Shown in pieces: positions 1 to 5,584 of a stretch of DNA of 5,584 bases (position 1 is the first letter of the stretch; each line of letters starts with the position of its first letter). A program made the position numbers and the translations under genes. Where the stretch lies: positions 1-5,584 of the forward strand of contig JAFYIM010000370.1 of assembly GCA_017538635.1 (NCBI GenBank), written 5' to 3'. The notes under the pieces were generated by a model, which did not search any database, was not told where the DNA came from, and saw only the letters and a list, made by a program, of their open reading frames with translations. The DNA comes from a bacterium (lineage in GTDB: Bacteria > UBA3054).

Positions 1-905
1 CCGAAAACGGAGAAGACGTCCGTCGTGGCGCCGCCGATATCGACCGCCAGGACGTTCTGATTCCTTTCCTTGGCCACTTCCTGAATTATGATGCCCACCG
101 CCGTCGGCGTCGGCATAATGTCAGCGGACGTGATCTCCATCAGCTTAGGATAGCCAGGCGCCTGCTGCATGACGTGTTCCAAGAAGAGGTCGTGGATCGC
201 CTGGCGCGCCTCCACCACGTCTTCCCTGTTAAGGTCGGGCCTGACGTTGTTGACGTGTCTTATGGAGCACACTCCGCCCAGCATATCCTCGACCACGTCT
301 CTCGCTTCCACGTTGCCGCTGAAAATGACCGGCAGGTTGAAGCCCTGCCCGAACCTCGGCTGCGGCTTTGCGGCGCGGATTATTTCCGATATCATCTCAA
401 CGTGCCTTCTGGAGCCGCCGTTTGTGCCGCCCGCCATCAATATCATGTCGGGGCGGATGTGCCTGAGTCTTTCTATCCTTTCGTAATTCTCCCTCGGGTC
501 GTCGAGGGAAATGGTGTCGATAACGATGGCGCCCGCGCCCAGGGCCGCTCTTTCCGCGCTGGCGCCCGAAATAGAGCCCACTATGCCCGTGCAGGCCATC
601 TGCAGTCCCCCGCCGGCGGAACTGGTCGAAAAATAAGCGTCAACGCCGTCGTTGCCCCTCCTGGGGCAGATCAGGTTCCTGTTTTCATCCAAAAGCCGGC
701 GTCCTGTAATATCCTCCAATTCCTCGACCGCGTTCTTTACGCCCACCGTCACGTCGTCGAAGGGCGCCTCGACCGTCGTGGGCGCTTCGCCGCGCCCCGC
801 CAGGCGGTAGCCCTCCTCGGTCAGGACGACCAAAATAGCCTTGGTGGTCGTGCTGCCGCAGTCGGTCGCCAGCATCACTTCCAATTTCTCAGTGTCTTTA
901 CTCAT
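1..905 (-). CDS. GlmL/MutL-family ASKHA ATPase-like protein, N-terminal part (3' end outside window)
   Basis: The frame starts at ATG 905-903 and stays open for 301 codons to the left edge. Seen: an N-terminal phosphate-1-type motif, ATDCGSTTTKAILV (residues 13-26); the family-like segment STSSAGGGLQMACTG (93-107); ILMAGGTNGGS (155-165); PVIFSGNVEARDVV (192-205); a PTPTAV segment (265-270); and a second glycine-rich phosphate-binding motif, AVDIGGATTDVFSV (287-300). This series matches the GlmL/MutL family of actin/Hsp70-fold proteins, which is unrelated to mismatch-repair MutL. Known family context: genes beside glutamate mutase and ornithine aminomutase, where a chaperone or reactivation role for the B12 enzyme has been suggested but is poorly established. 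Members are usually well over 400 residues, so the C-terminal part is missing here. A cytoplasmic location is expected, since there is no signal peptide. The start lies 2 bases after the upstream stop (TAG-GT-ATG), implying translational coupling. Family confidence is high; the partner enzyme is unknown. Confidence 0.88.
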   Translation of the reverse strand, partial: MSKDTEKLEVMLATDCGSTTTKAILVVLTEEGYRLAGRGEAPTTVEAPFDDVTVGVKNAVEELEDITGRRLLDENRNLICPRRGNDGVDAYFSTSSAGGGLQMACTGIVGSISGASAERAALGAGAIVIDTISLDDPRENYERIERLRHIRPDMILMAGGTNGGSRRHVEMISEIIRAAKPQPRFGQGFNLPVIFSGNVEARDVVEDMLGGVCSIRHVNNVRPDLNREDVVEARQAIHDLFLEHVMQQAPGYPKLMEITSADIMPTPTAVGIIIQEVAKERNQNVLAVDIGGATTDVFSVF

Positions 906-907
906 AC

Positions 908-1177
908 CTAATTGGCCAACTCCTTTATCCTCTCCTCAAGCCTCAGCGTATTGGAATCATCCAGCAAAAAAAGACCAAGATCCCGCATGTCGAGCGGCAT
1001 CACCGTGTTCAGTATCCCCCCGAATCCAATCAGAATGTGGGCGGTGATGGGCGCGATGGGACGGTTGACCTCGAAAAGGAAAGTCGTCGCCGCGGGCAAG
1101 TCGTACTTCTTGCTCCAATTGGCGATCTTTTCGACGATCTCTTCCGTCTCCTCAACTGTCAAACTGGTCTTTATCAT
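908..1177 (-). CDS. Small uncharacterised protein (89 aa) upstream of the GlmL-like gene
   Basis: I do not recognise this protein. It has a charged, probably helical N-terminus (residues 7-25, VEETEEIVEKIANWSKKY), then a motif-like stretch LPAATTFLFEVNRPIAP (27-43). A hydrophobic, glycine-containing segment (41-62) could be a membrane helix or a buried helical hairpin. It ends in an acidic-then-basic helix (73-89, ending RLEERIKELAN). There is no signal peptide, no cysteine and no known catalytic motif. It is judged a real gene because it is tightly coupled to the GlmL-like gene (2-base gap), its composition is protein-like, and a strong extended -10 lies just upstream. An in-frame TAA at 1189-1187 makes ATG 1177 the earliest possible start. 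There is no Shine-Dalgarno sequence at normal distance; the bases before the start are pyrimidine-rich. It could be an accessory or membrane-docking subunit for the GlmL-like protein, which is inference from position only. Confidence 0.72.
   Translation of the reverse strand: MIKTSLTVEETEEIVEKIANWSKKYDLPAATTFLFEVNRPIAPITAHILIGFGGILNTVMPLDMRDLGLFLLDDSNTLRLEERIKELAN
920..926 (-). promoter_or_regulatory. Shine-Dalgarno-like AAAGGAG for the GlmL-like gene
   Basis: AAAGGAG on the minus strand lies inside the last codons of the 89-residue gene, 14 bases before the GlmL-like ATG at 905. The spacing is longer than the usual 5-9 bases. Initiation may therefore depend partly on ribosomes ending at the TAG only 2 bases upstream. 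Confidence 0.45.
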
Positions 1178-1185
1178 ATGAAGAA

Positions 1186-1212
1186 ATTATAGCAAAAGTC
1201 CTTCCTATGCAA
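1186..1212 (-). promoter_or_regulatory. Candidate promoter with extended -10, before the 89-residue gene
   Basis: On the minus strand TGCTATAAT (1194-1186) is a perfect extended -10 (TGn-TATAAT). The best -35 match, TTGCAT (1212-1207), is weak and separated by only 15 bases, but extended -10 promoters tolerate a poor -35. Transcription would start around 1178-1180, only 1-3 bases before the ATG at 1177. This predicts an almost leaderless mRNA and gives the 89-residue/GlmL-like pair transcription independent of the upstream genes. No transcript data are available here. Confidence 0.45.
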
Positions 1213-1214
1213 TT

Positions 1215-3584
1215 TTATTTATACCAAACTGCCGGCTCTTCTTTTATCTTGAAAATATGTCTTACCTTGCGAACTTTCTCGCCCTCGGTGTATTGGATAT
1301 AATTTGTGAAAACACCCGCCTCCAAAGGCTCTCCGCAAATCGCCCAGGTTGGATTGAATTTGTTTGCGTCCATACCTGGCGGCGGCTTACATATGTCGAT
1401 CTTCAATCCTTTCGGCAATTCTCCCAACAACTCATATTTGCCTTCATTGACAAAATCGTTCCATTGTATTTTGGGCGTGTCATACTTCAGAAAATAACTC
1501 ACCTGCACGCCAAAAAAGCACGAGTGATTCACTTCTGACATATTGCTTGACCAGAAATACATTTTCGGCTCGGTAAATTTTCTTTTTTTCTCGGGGATCG
1601 GTTCATTAAGGTCCTTGATCCTGAAGATATGCTTCTCCTCTGAAGAAACAGTTCCATTTTTGACAGTAAAAACATTGGTAAAAGTTCCACCCTTCAAAGG
1701 CGTCCCTGAGATGACGAAATCACCGTTTTCCATGCGTTTTCCTTCGAGCCCGTCAGGCAGCTGATATAGGAAACCAGCATCAGCATTCTCGTTTAACACC
1801 AGATCATTTTGGCGATAAAATTCATCATGAATATTTTTCGCCGCGTATTCAAACGGAATCATCACCGTCAGATCATGCACGACCGCTTTCTTCGTCGCAT
1901 TATAAAACGATCTTGACAAACATTTGTTCCTGTCATTATGAACGACGAATATATATTTTTGGGTAAGCGTTATGTCGTTATCCCCAATTGTTCGTGCAAC
2001 ACAAACGAACAAATTGGTATATCTGCCAACCTTCTCCGGCGTGCCTGATATGAGATGTCTGTCTTCATCATTTTCACGCGGAACATACGACAGCCCATCT
2101 GGAAGAGGAAAAAGGAAATGCGTTCCTTTCCTGCCATAAATGTCATATTTGAAAGGGACTCCCTCGGTTAAGTCGAAAACAAAGTGCTTGCGGACATCGC
2201 CAGATCTTAAAGTAAATTCGCTCCTCAATTGCGAATCTCCCTGGGGAGGAAGATTGGGCTTCGCTATTTCTTTCCCGAAGGCCATCCAATTCCAATGGGA
2301 AACTGCAGAATCATGGAAACGGTCCTGCTTGTTGACTCTCCAGAAATAGATCCCAGGCTTAAAATAATTTGCTTCAAAGTTATAGTGTTTTTTTACGGTA
2401 GAACCGCTGTATTTTCCTCCGCCTTTTTCGCCATCTTTGCTGAAAGGATCGATGAACTGCAATTTGTAGTTTATCCGCTCATAGCGGTCCTTCTTCATCG
2501 CTTTTCCTTCCGGTTCGACCCAGCGGAAAGTAATTTCGTCCTTGCATAATAACAGCGAGCCGCTTTCCGGATCTGTGATCTCCGGGCTGGTCAAGGGCTT
2601 GCTGTTGTCATCGTAGCTGTGGAATCTTACGCTAAAACGTGCTCCTTCGTATTCGTTTGTGACGTCATAAAAATCAATTTCGTAGGCATCGTCAAAAAAC
2701 TTAGGGGAAGCTTCAGCGTTGAAAAAACAATCCAATCTGTTTGTGGAAACAGGCGGGAGAGTCATGGTCATCTGAGGGGCCTCCTGACCGTTTAGGTTAA
2801 TGTTTAACTTGTAAAAATCAGAATAGCGGTTCAGAGTGTTAAACCATTTGACCTCGACTGGTTCTTTGAAAGAATTCACAAGATAGAAGACGCCGGTGAC
2901 CACCGGGCTATGGTCATAGACAACTTCGTAGTACTTAGGATAGGCTGAAATATAATCTTTTAGGAAGGGATTTGTACCCCTGGCGTATTCCGTACGGTTG
3001 TCGAGTCCGTCCTGATCAGGGTCAGAAGCAGGATCTTCAAGATCGTCAATGCGGGAAGCGATGCTTTGAAACAGAGCGCGGCTTTTTTCCAGGTATTCGA
3101 GCCTTTTTTCGTCATAAGCGCTGCGTTCTTTATATTTCAGCTGTTCGTTGATCTTACATTCAATGTTTTCCAGTTCACCAGAGAAATAAGTGCGGTATCT
3201 TTTAACCCATTCCTCCGGCATCTTTTCAGATTTCAGCTCTTCCAAATATTTTTCGTATTTCTTGTTCTCTTTCTCACTGGCGTTCCGGCGGTTTTCCAAA
3301 GGGGGCGCCCCTTCCTTGACAAACTCCGCAAAGTTTTTTTCTGCAAGCCCGTATTTTTCGTAAATGAGAGCGTTTTGTCCGCTTCTTCCTTTGTAGAGGT
3401 CGCCAGGTTGAAGGATCAATTCAAGCGGTTGTTTCTGCTTACGACCGTTTTCGTAGTACGGGACTTCTATTACTACCGGAAGGTCATGTTCGTTTAAATA
3501 GTCGTTTTTTCCCAGTTTAGCTGCAAAAACCAGCTGAACAGCAAACAGCGCCAAGATCAGAAGAACAGAGGAAACTGTTTTCAT
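1215..3584 (-). CDS. Large secreted protein with calcium-binding-type motif, Fn3-like domain and three Ig-like repeats
   Basis: This 789-residue protein starts with a signal peptide: MKT, a hydrophobic core at residues 5-20, and likely cleavage near VFA-AK (about 22). Residues 25-80 are an unassigned N-terminal region. Residues 81-183 are rich in Glu, Lys and Arg and probably helical or coiled. A thrombospondin-type-3/EF-like calcium motif, DPDQDGLDNRTE, lies at 188-199. A beta-rich region follows (215-330), then a fibronectin-III-like domain at about 333-420 (ITFRW early, GIYFWRV at its end). The C-terminal part has three diverged putative-Ig repeats at about 447-549, 566-658 and 685-784, marked by LPDGL...ISGTP...G..TN and closing with IFVV, IFRI or IFKI. 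There is no C-terminal anchor or sorting signal, and no catalytic site is recognised. The role is probably adhesion, structure or surface assembly, by inference. ATG 3584 is chosen because it begins the signal peptide; it lacks a close Shine-Dalgarno site. The gene is noticeably more AT-rich than its neighbours. Confidence 0.85.
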   Translation of the reverse strand: MKTVSSVLLILALFAVQLVFAAKLGKNDYLNEHDLPVVIEVPYYENGRKQKQPLELILQPGDLYKGRSGQNALIYEKYGLAEKNFAEFVKEGAPPLENRRNASEKENKKYEKYLEELKSEKMPEEWVKRYRTYFSGELENIECKINEQLKYKERSAYDEKRLEYLEKSRALFQSIASRIDDLEDPASDPDQDGLDNRTEYARGTNPFLKDYISAYPKYYEVVYDHSPVVTGVFYLVNSFKEPVEVKWFNTLNRYSDFYKLNINLNGQEAPQMTMTLPPVSTNRLDCFFNAEASPKFFDDAYEIDFYDVTNEYEGARFSVRFHSYDDNSKPLTSPEITDPESGSLLLCKDEITFRWVEPEGKAMKKDRYERINYKLQFIDPFSKDGEKGGGKYSGSTVKKHYNFEANYFKPGIYFWRVNKQDRFHDSAVSHWNWMAFGKEIAKPNLPPQGDSQLRSEFTLRSGDVRKHFVFDLTEGVPFKYDIYGRKGTHFLFPLPDGLSYVPRENDEDRHLISGTPEKVGRYTNLFVCVARTIGDNDITLTQKYIFVVHNDRNKCLSRSFYNATKKAVVHDLTVMIPFEYAAKNIHDEFYRQNDLVLNENADAGFLYQLPDGLEGKRMENGDFVISGTPLKGGTFTNVFTVKNGTVSSEEKHIFRIKDLNEPIPEKKRKFTEPKMYFWSSNMSEVNHSCFFGVQVSYFLKYDTPKIQWNDFVNEGKYELLGELPKGLKIDICKPPPGMDANKFNPTWAICGEPLEAGVFTNYIQYTEGEKVRKVRHIFKIKEEPAVWYK
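1233..2246 (-). repeat. Three diverged Ig-like (He_PIG-type) protein repeats in the secreted protein
   Basis: Within the 789-residue protein, three segments of roughly 95-105 residues share the order: a framework PF-Y strand, LP(D/K)GL, (I)SGTP or a variant, G-x-(F/Y)TN, and (K/R)(Y/H)IF. Key matches are LPDGLSY/ISGTPEKVGRYTN, LPDGLEG/ISGTPLKGGTFTN and LPKGLKI/ICGEPLEAGVFTN. The similarity is at protein level; no DNA identity is evident, so the duplications are old. The third copy carries a longer loop (about residues 729-748) and Cys-Gly-Glu in place of Ser-Gly-Thr. This pattern matches the putative-Ig (cadherin-like) fold common in bacterial surface proteins. Confidence 0.65.
2988..3023 (-). 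other. Thrombospondin-type-3-like calcium-binding motif (DxDxDGLxNxxE)
   Basis: Codons 188-199 of the secreted protein encode DPDQDGLDNRTE. Asp188, Asp190, Asp192, the Gly at the turn and the closing Glu199 fit the calcium-loop signature. The motif sits between the charged helical region and the beta-rich region, so it probably acts as a calcium-stabilised linker. Only one copy is present, where many secreted proteins of this type have tandem arrays. Confidence 0.7.
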
Positions 3585-3592
3585 AAGAAAGC

Positions 3593-3608
3593 AAGGAGAA
3601 CGATCCTT
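3593..3608 (-). promoter_or_regulatory. Small inverted repeat in the leader of the secreted-protein gene
   Basis: On the minus strand AAGGA (3608-3604) and TCCTT (3597-3593) form a perfect 5-bp inverted repeat around a 6-base loop. AAGGA is the only purine-rich Shine-Dalgarno-like sequence before the ATG at 3584, but it is 19 bases away and would be paired in this hairpin. The rest of the 70-base gap (3585-3654) is AT-rich. It holds a weak -10-like TATAAG (3611-3606) without a -35, and no clear terminator. A regulatory role is speculative, since a 5-bp stem can arise by chance. Confidence 0.22.
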
Positions 3609-3654
3609 ATAAGTTAGGAGTAAAAATTTATTCCTTCGGGGCCTGCAAAAAATT

Positions 3655-3807
3655 TCATTCCGCCTCGGGGATCACAACGCTCTGGGCGTCGGGGTCGCGG
3701 AAAATGTGGTTGTTGGGCGCGTCGGCGTCAAGAGAATCCTGCATGGCGCAGCCGGCTAAGCTTAAAACGAAGAGGATGAGAAGGGAGAGAAAAAGCAGTT
3801 TTTTCAT
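3655..3807 (-). CDS. Short lipoprotein, 50 aa
   Basis: This 50-codon frame begins MKKLLFLSLL and has a classical type II signal: a lysine N-region, a hydrophobic core, and the lipobox L17-A18-G19-C20. Cleavage before Cys20 and lipidation would leave a mature part of only 31 residues. That part is polar and acidic (QDSLDADAPNNHIF early, VVIPEAE at the end). The residue after the cysteine is Ala, not Asp, so the Lol rule known from enterobacteria would predict outer-membrane sorting. GAGGA sits 7 bases before the ATG. The start is 10 bases past the YfhO-like stop, whose TGA overlaps the Shine-Dalgarno sequence, so the two are likely co-translated. Its function is unknown. It could be a small envelope structural peptide or an accessory of the YfhO-like protein; the latter is inference from position. 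Its small size makes it easy to miss. Confidence 0.82.
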   Translation of the reverse strand: MKKLLFLSLLILFVLSLAGCAMQDSLDADAPNNHIFRDPDAQSVVIPEAE

Positions 3808-3814
3808 GGTTTTT

Positions 3815-3819
3815 TCCTC
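3815..3819 (-). promoter_or_regulatory. Shine-Dalgarno GAGGA of the lipoprotein gene, overlapping the YfhO-like stop codon
   Basis: GAGGA on the minus strand lies 7 bases before ATG 3807, an ideal spacing. Its first two bases are also the last two of the YfhO-like TGA (3820-3818). Ribosomes finishing the membrane protein would be placed right on this site, which supports translational coupling. Confidence 0.75.
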
Positions 3820-5584
3820 AAGATTTGTTTATGAAAAAAAGTGATGTTCTATAGATGGCGGCGGCAAGGAAGATAACGATTCCAACTGCGTAGCAGATGA
3901 GCAGCGCGGTCTGGTGGCTTATTTTCGCTTGCAGCGTTACTGTGTGTTCGCCCGCATCCACAAGCACCGCTCTCAGAGCGGCGTCGGCGCGGAGAATATC
4001 AGCCGGCATTTCGTCTATTTTGGCGATCCAGCCGGGATAATAGAGTTCGCTGAAGACCACATAGCCCGGAACCTTGGCATTCACTTTGGCTTTGATCTCC
4101 TGCGGAGCGTAATCAGTAAGAGTAACTTTTCCGAAATCGCCTTCCTCCCCCGCTTCGCCGGAAAGACCTTCGGGAACGGGAGAGCCGCTTATAACGACTT
4201 TGCGGGAAGGCTCGAAATCCATCGACATGACAATGGAAGCGGGGTCAGCGTCTTCCCTCACTGCCGTGGGAACGAACCAGGCTCTCGGCATGGCGAAGAT
4301 ATTATCCTTGACAAAAATGCCGTACTTGGTGAAGCCTCTGGCCCACTTCGGGATCTTTTCAGCGGGAAGCCTCGTTTGATTGTTGAGGTCGTAACGGATG
4401 TTGAAGATCTCGTCGAAACGCTTACGACTATTTTCGCCCTGCTTTCTGGCGCTCCAGAGCGGCTGCTCCCAAGAGGTCCTTGTCATGATGTAGCCATTGA
4501 CGGAATCCAGCCCCCAGATAACGGTCTTCTGTGAGGCCTGCACGGCGTCCCAACGGTAGCGGCAGCGGCCGTTCGGACCTTTTGCGATTTGGTCGCCTTT
4601 TAAGGCCATGGAAACTGGATTGGAAGCGTTGTTTTCCGCCGCGGAAGTCGGAGAAGCGTTGATCTCGCCGCCGAAGGAAACAAGGTCGAAAACGACGAGC
4701 GCGGCGAAAGCCCACTTGGTAATAGTCTGCTCTTTTTTGCAGGCCAAAAGATAAAGCGCGATGCCGATGATGAAGATGACGTACTGCCTTAAGACCGCGA
4801 AATTGAAAATAGCTTTCGTAATGGCGTTGTCGGGAACTTTCTTAAGGCCAATGACCGTGGCGAGCCCGATAATAAAAAGGCTTGCGAAGAGGAAAAGCCA
4901 GAAGCCAGATTTGATCTCGGTCTTTTCCTTTGGCCAGAACTGATCGAAAGTGAAGGCGAAAAGAATGCTGACTGGCAGCGAGATAAAGTAAGCGTATCTG
5001 ACGGGGATCCTCAGGTTCCTCAGCGGCTTGATGAGGTAAGCCAGGAAATACTGGAAAGGATTTTCAATTCCGTAGATGTAGAGGACCGCGATAACGGCGA
5101 TCAGGAAAAATATCAGGGCTTTGAGAGAGAAATGCTTTTTCAGATAAACGGGGATCAAAAGCAGAGCAAGAAAAGGCCAAAGTCCGGTGTAAGAAACGCG
5201 GCACCAATACTGCCAGAACTGGCCGATGTGCCAAGAATCCCCTCCCCAGAAAAGATTCCAGTCGTTACCTGATCCGGGAGCTTTCACGCGGCCGAAAAGA
5301 TCAGGAATGATGTTGGTCAGGAAAAAGTACCAGCTCGCCTGGTCGGATGTGTTCTTGTAGATGTCCTGGTCGGGACGCGCACTGTTGCCGTAATATTCCG
5401 CGGCGGGAACGATAAGGATCGCTGAGATAAGTAAGCCTACGAAAAGGAAGACCGCGCTCTGCAAAAGGAACCTAAGAAGCGCCTGCTTTTCTTTCCGAAG
5501 TTCGATCAGTTCGTAGAGGAAGAAAACGAAGAGGAAAGCCGCCATGTACGGCATCCTCTGGATAACGCCGATCAAAAAGCAGAA
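3818..5584 (-). CDS. YfhO-family membrane protein, C-terminal part (5' end outside window)
   Basis: The frame is open to the right edge (588 codons) and ends at TGA 3820-3818. The first in-window start-like codon, TTG 5575, falls in a membrane helix and is not a believable start. Numbering from that TTG, hydrophobic segments lie near 1-25, 33-57, 130-145, 151-169, 193-210, 225-243, 262-278 and 287-300. A soluble region of about 255 residues follows, then a final helix at 557-577. Family-like landmarks are ILIVPAAEYYGNSARP (53-68), NLRIPVRYAYFISLP (187-201), SVNGY (358-362), FNIRYDL (391-397), MPRAWFVP (429-436) and the closing block YYPGWIAKIDEMPADI...ALRAVLVDAGEHTVTL. YfhO proteins are GT-C-fold membrane proteins, usually about 800-900 residues, so roughly the first third is missing. 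Some Firmicutes members glycosylate lipoteichoic acid; the acceptor here is unknown. The family call is firm, the exact substrate is not. Confidence 0.88.
   Translation of the reverse strand, partial: FCFLIGVIQRMPYMAAFLFVFFLYELIELRKEKQALLRFLLQSAVFLFVGLLISAILIVPAAEYYGNSARPDQDIYKNTSDQASWYFFLTNIIPDLFGRVKAPGSGNDWNLFWGGDSWHIGQFWQYWCRVSYTGLWPFLALLLIPVYLKKHFSLKALIFFLIAVIAVLYIYGIENPFQYFLAYLIKPLRNLRIPVRYAYFISLPVSILFAFTFDQFWPKEKTEIKSGFWLFLFASLFIIGLATVIGLKKVPDNAITKAIFNFAVLRQYVIFIIGIALYLLACKKEQTITKWAFAALVVFDLVSFGGEINASPTSAAENNASNPVSMALKGDQIAKGPNGRCRYRWDAVQASQKTVIWGLDSVNGYIMTRTSWEQPLWSARKQGENSRKRFDEIFNIRYDLNNQTRLPAEKIPKWARGFTKYGIFVKDNIFAMPRAWFVPTAVREDADPASIVMSMDFEPSRKVVISGSPVPEGLSGEAGEEGDFGKVTLTDYAPQEIKAKVNAKVPGYVVFSELYYPGWIAKIDEMPADILRADAALRAVLVDAGEHTVTLQAKISHQTALLICYAVGIVIFLAAAIYRTSLFFINKS

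Noticed and set aside
1..905. Naming this gene as mismatch-repair MutL or as a hydantoinase
   Set aside because: The glycine-rich phosphate motifs are of the actin/Hsp70 (ASKHA) type and the SSAGGG and AGGTNGG segments fit GlmL. No GHKL ATPase motif of DNA-repair MutL is present. Hydantoinase/oxoprolinase proteins share the fold but match the segments less well.
174..911. Long plus-strand open frame of 245 codons, and an overlapping 105-codon frame
   Set aside because: They lie antisense to the GlmL-like gene, whose minus-strand frame carries clear family motifs. High GC content makes long antisense frames common. The translations are rich in Arg, His and Ala with no recognisable domain.
912..1181. 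Plus-strand 89-codon frame exactly opposite the small protein
   Set aside because: It is a Ser/Arg-rich mirror of the minus-strand gene. The minus strand has the coupled downstream gene and the promoter-like element.
3066..3497. Plus-strand 143-codon hydrophobic frame that could look like a membrane protein
   Set aside because: It is antisense to the Glu/Lys-rich helical region of the secreted protein. GAA and AAA codons read in reverse give Phe-rich strings, so the hydrophobicity is an artefact.
3606..3634. Promoter for the secreted-protein gene based on TATAAG
   Set aside because: No acceptable -35 lies 16-18 bases upstream, and the surroundings are simply AT-rich. Co-transcription with the lipoprotein gene remains equally likely.
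3631..3641. Possible UUCG-type hairpin (CCTTCGGGG, plus strand) as a terminator
   Set aside because: The stem is only 2-3 bp including a wobble pair. The T-rich stretch on the minus strand is not placed after a real stem. I do not call a terminator anywhere in the window.
3914..4534. Plus-strand 206-codon frame
   Set aside because: It is antisense to the soluble C-terminal region of the YfhO-like protein, with no domain or ribosome site. The YfhO frame is strongly supported.
4428..4715. Minus-strand 95-codon Arg-rich frame in a second reading frame of the YfhO-like gene
   Set aside because: It is nested inside the real gene and its composition is typical of a frame-shifted shadow.

Overview
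All recognisable genes in this window lie on the minus strand, so transcription runs from the right edge to the left. The order is: (1) a YfhO-family polytopic membrane protein whose 5' end is beyond the right edge (3818-5584); (2) a very short lipoprotein gene of 50 codons (3655-3807), which starts 10 bases after the YfhO stop; (3) a large secreted or periplasmic protein of 789 residues with a calcium-binding-type DxDxDG motif and Ig-like repeats (1215-3584); (4) an unrecognised 89-residue protein (908-1177); and (5) the N-terminal 301 residues of a GlmL/MutL-type ASKHA ATPase-like protein (1-905), running off the left edge.

The organism is most likely a Gram-negative-type bacterium. The combination of a YfhO protein, a lipoprotein with a classical lipobox, and a secreted protein with a thrombospondin-type-3-like motif plus 'putative Ig' repeats resembles genomes of the PVC group (Lentisphaerota, Kiritimatiellota, Verrucomicrobiota) and some uncultured relatives. 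That is an impression from gene style, not proof. Base composition differs along the window: sampled lines are about 63% GC in the GlmL-like gene, about 55% in the YfhO gene, and 33-48% in the large secreted-protein gene.

Two functional blocks seem to be juxtaposed. The right block (YfhO-like protein, lipoprotein, Ig-like secreted protein) concerns the cell envelope. YfhO-family proteins are GT-C-fold membrane proteins, and some transfer sugars to surface polymers. The left block (89-residue protein plus GlmL-like ATPase) is tightly coupled, with only 2 bases between the genes. It may have its own promoter, an extended -10 element just before the 89-residue gene. The GlmL family is known from clusters for B12-dependent carbon-skeleton mutases and aminomutases, but no mutase is visible here.

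No tRNA, rRNA, CRISPR array, insertion sequence, convincing terminator or plus-strand gene was found. The only non-coding stretches are short: 3585-3654 (70 bases), 1178-1214 (37 bases) and gaps of 10 and 2 bases. I see no clear evidence for a wholly new system. The most unusual items are the uncharacterised 89-residue/GlmL-like pair and the tiny lipoprotein coupled to YfhO.
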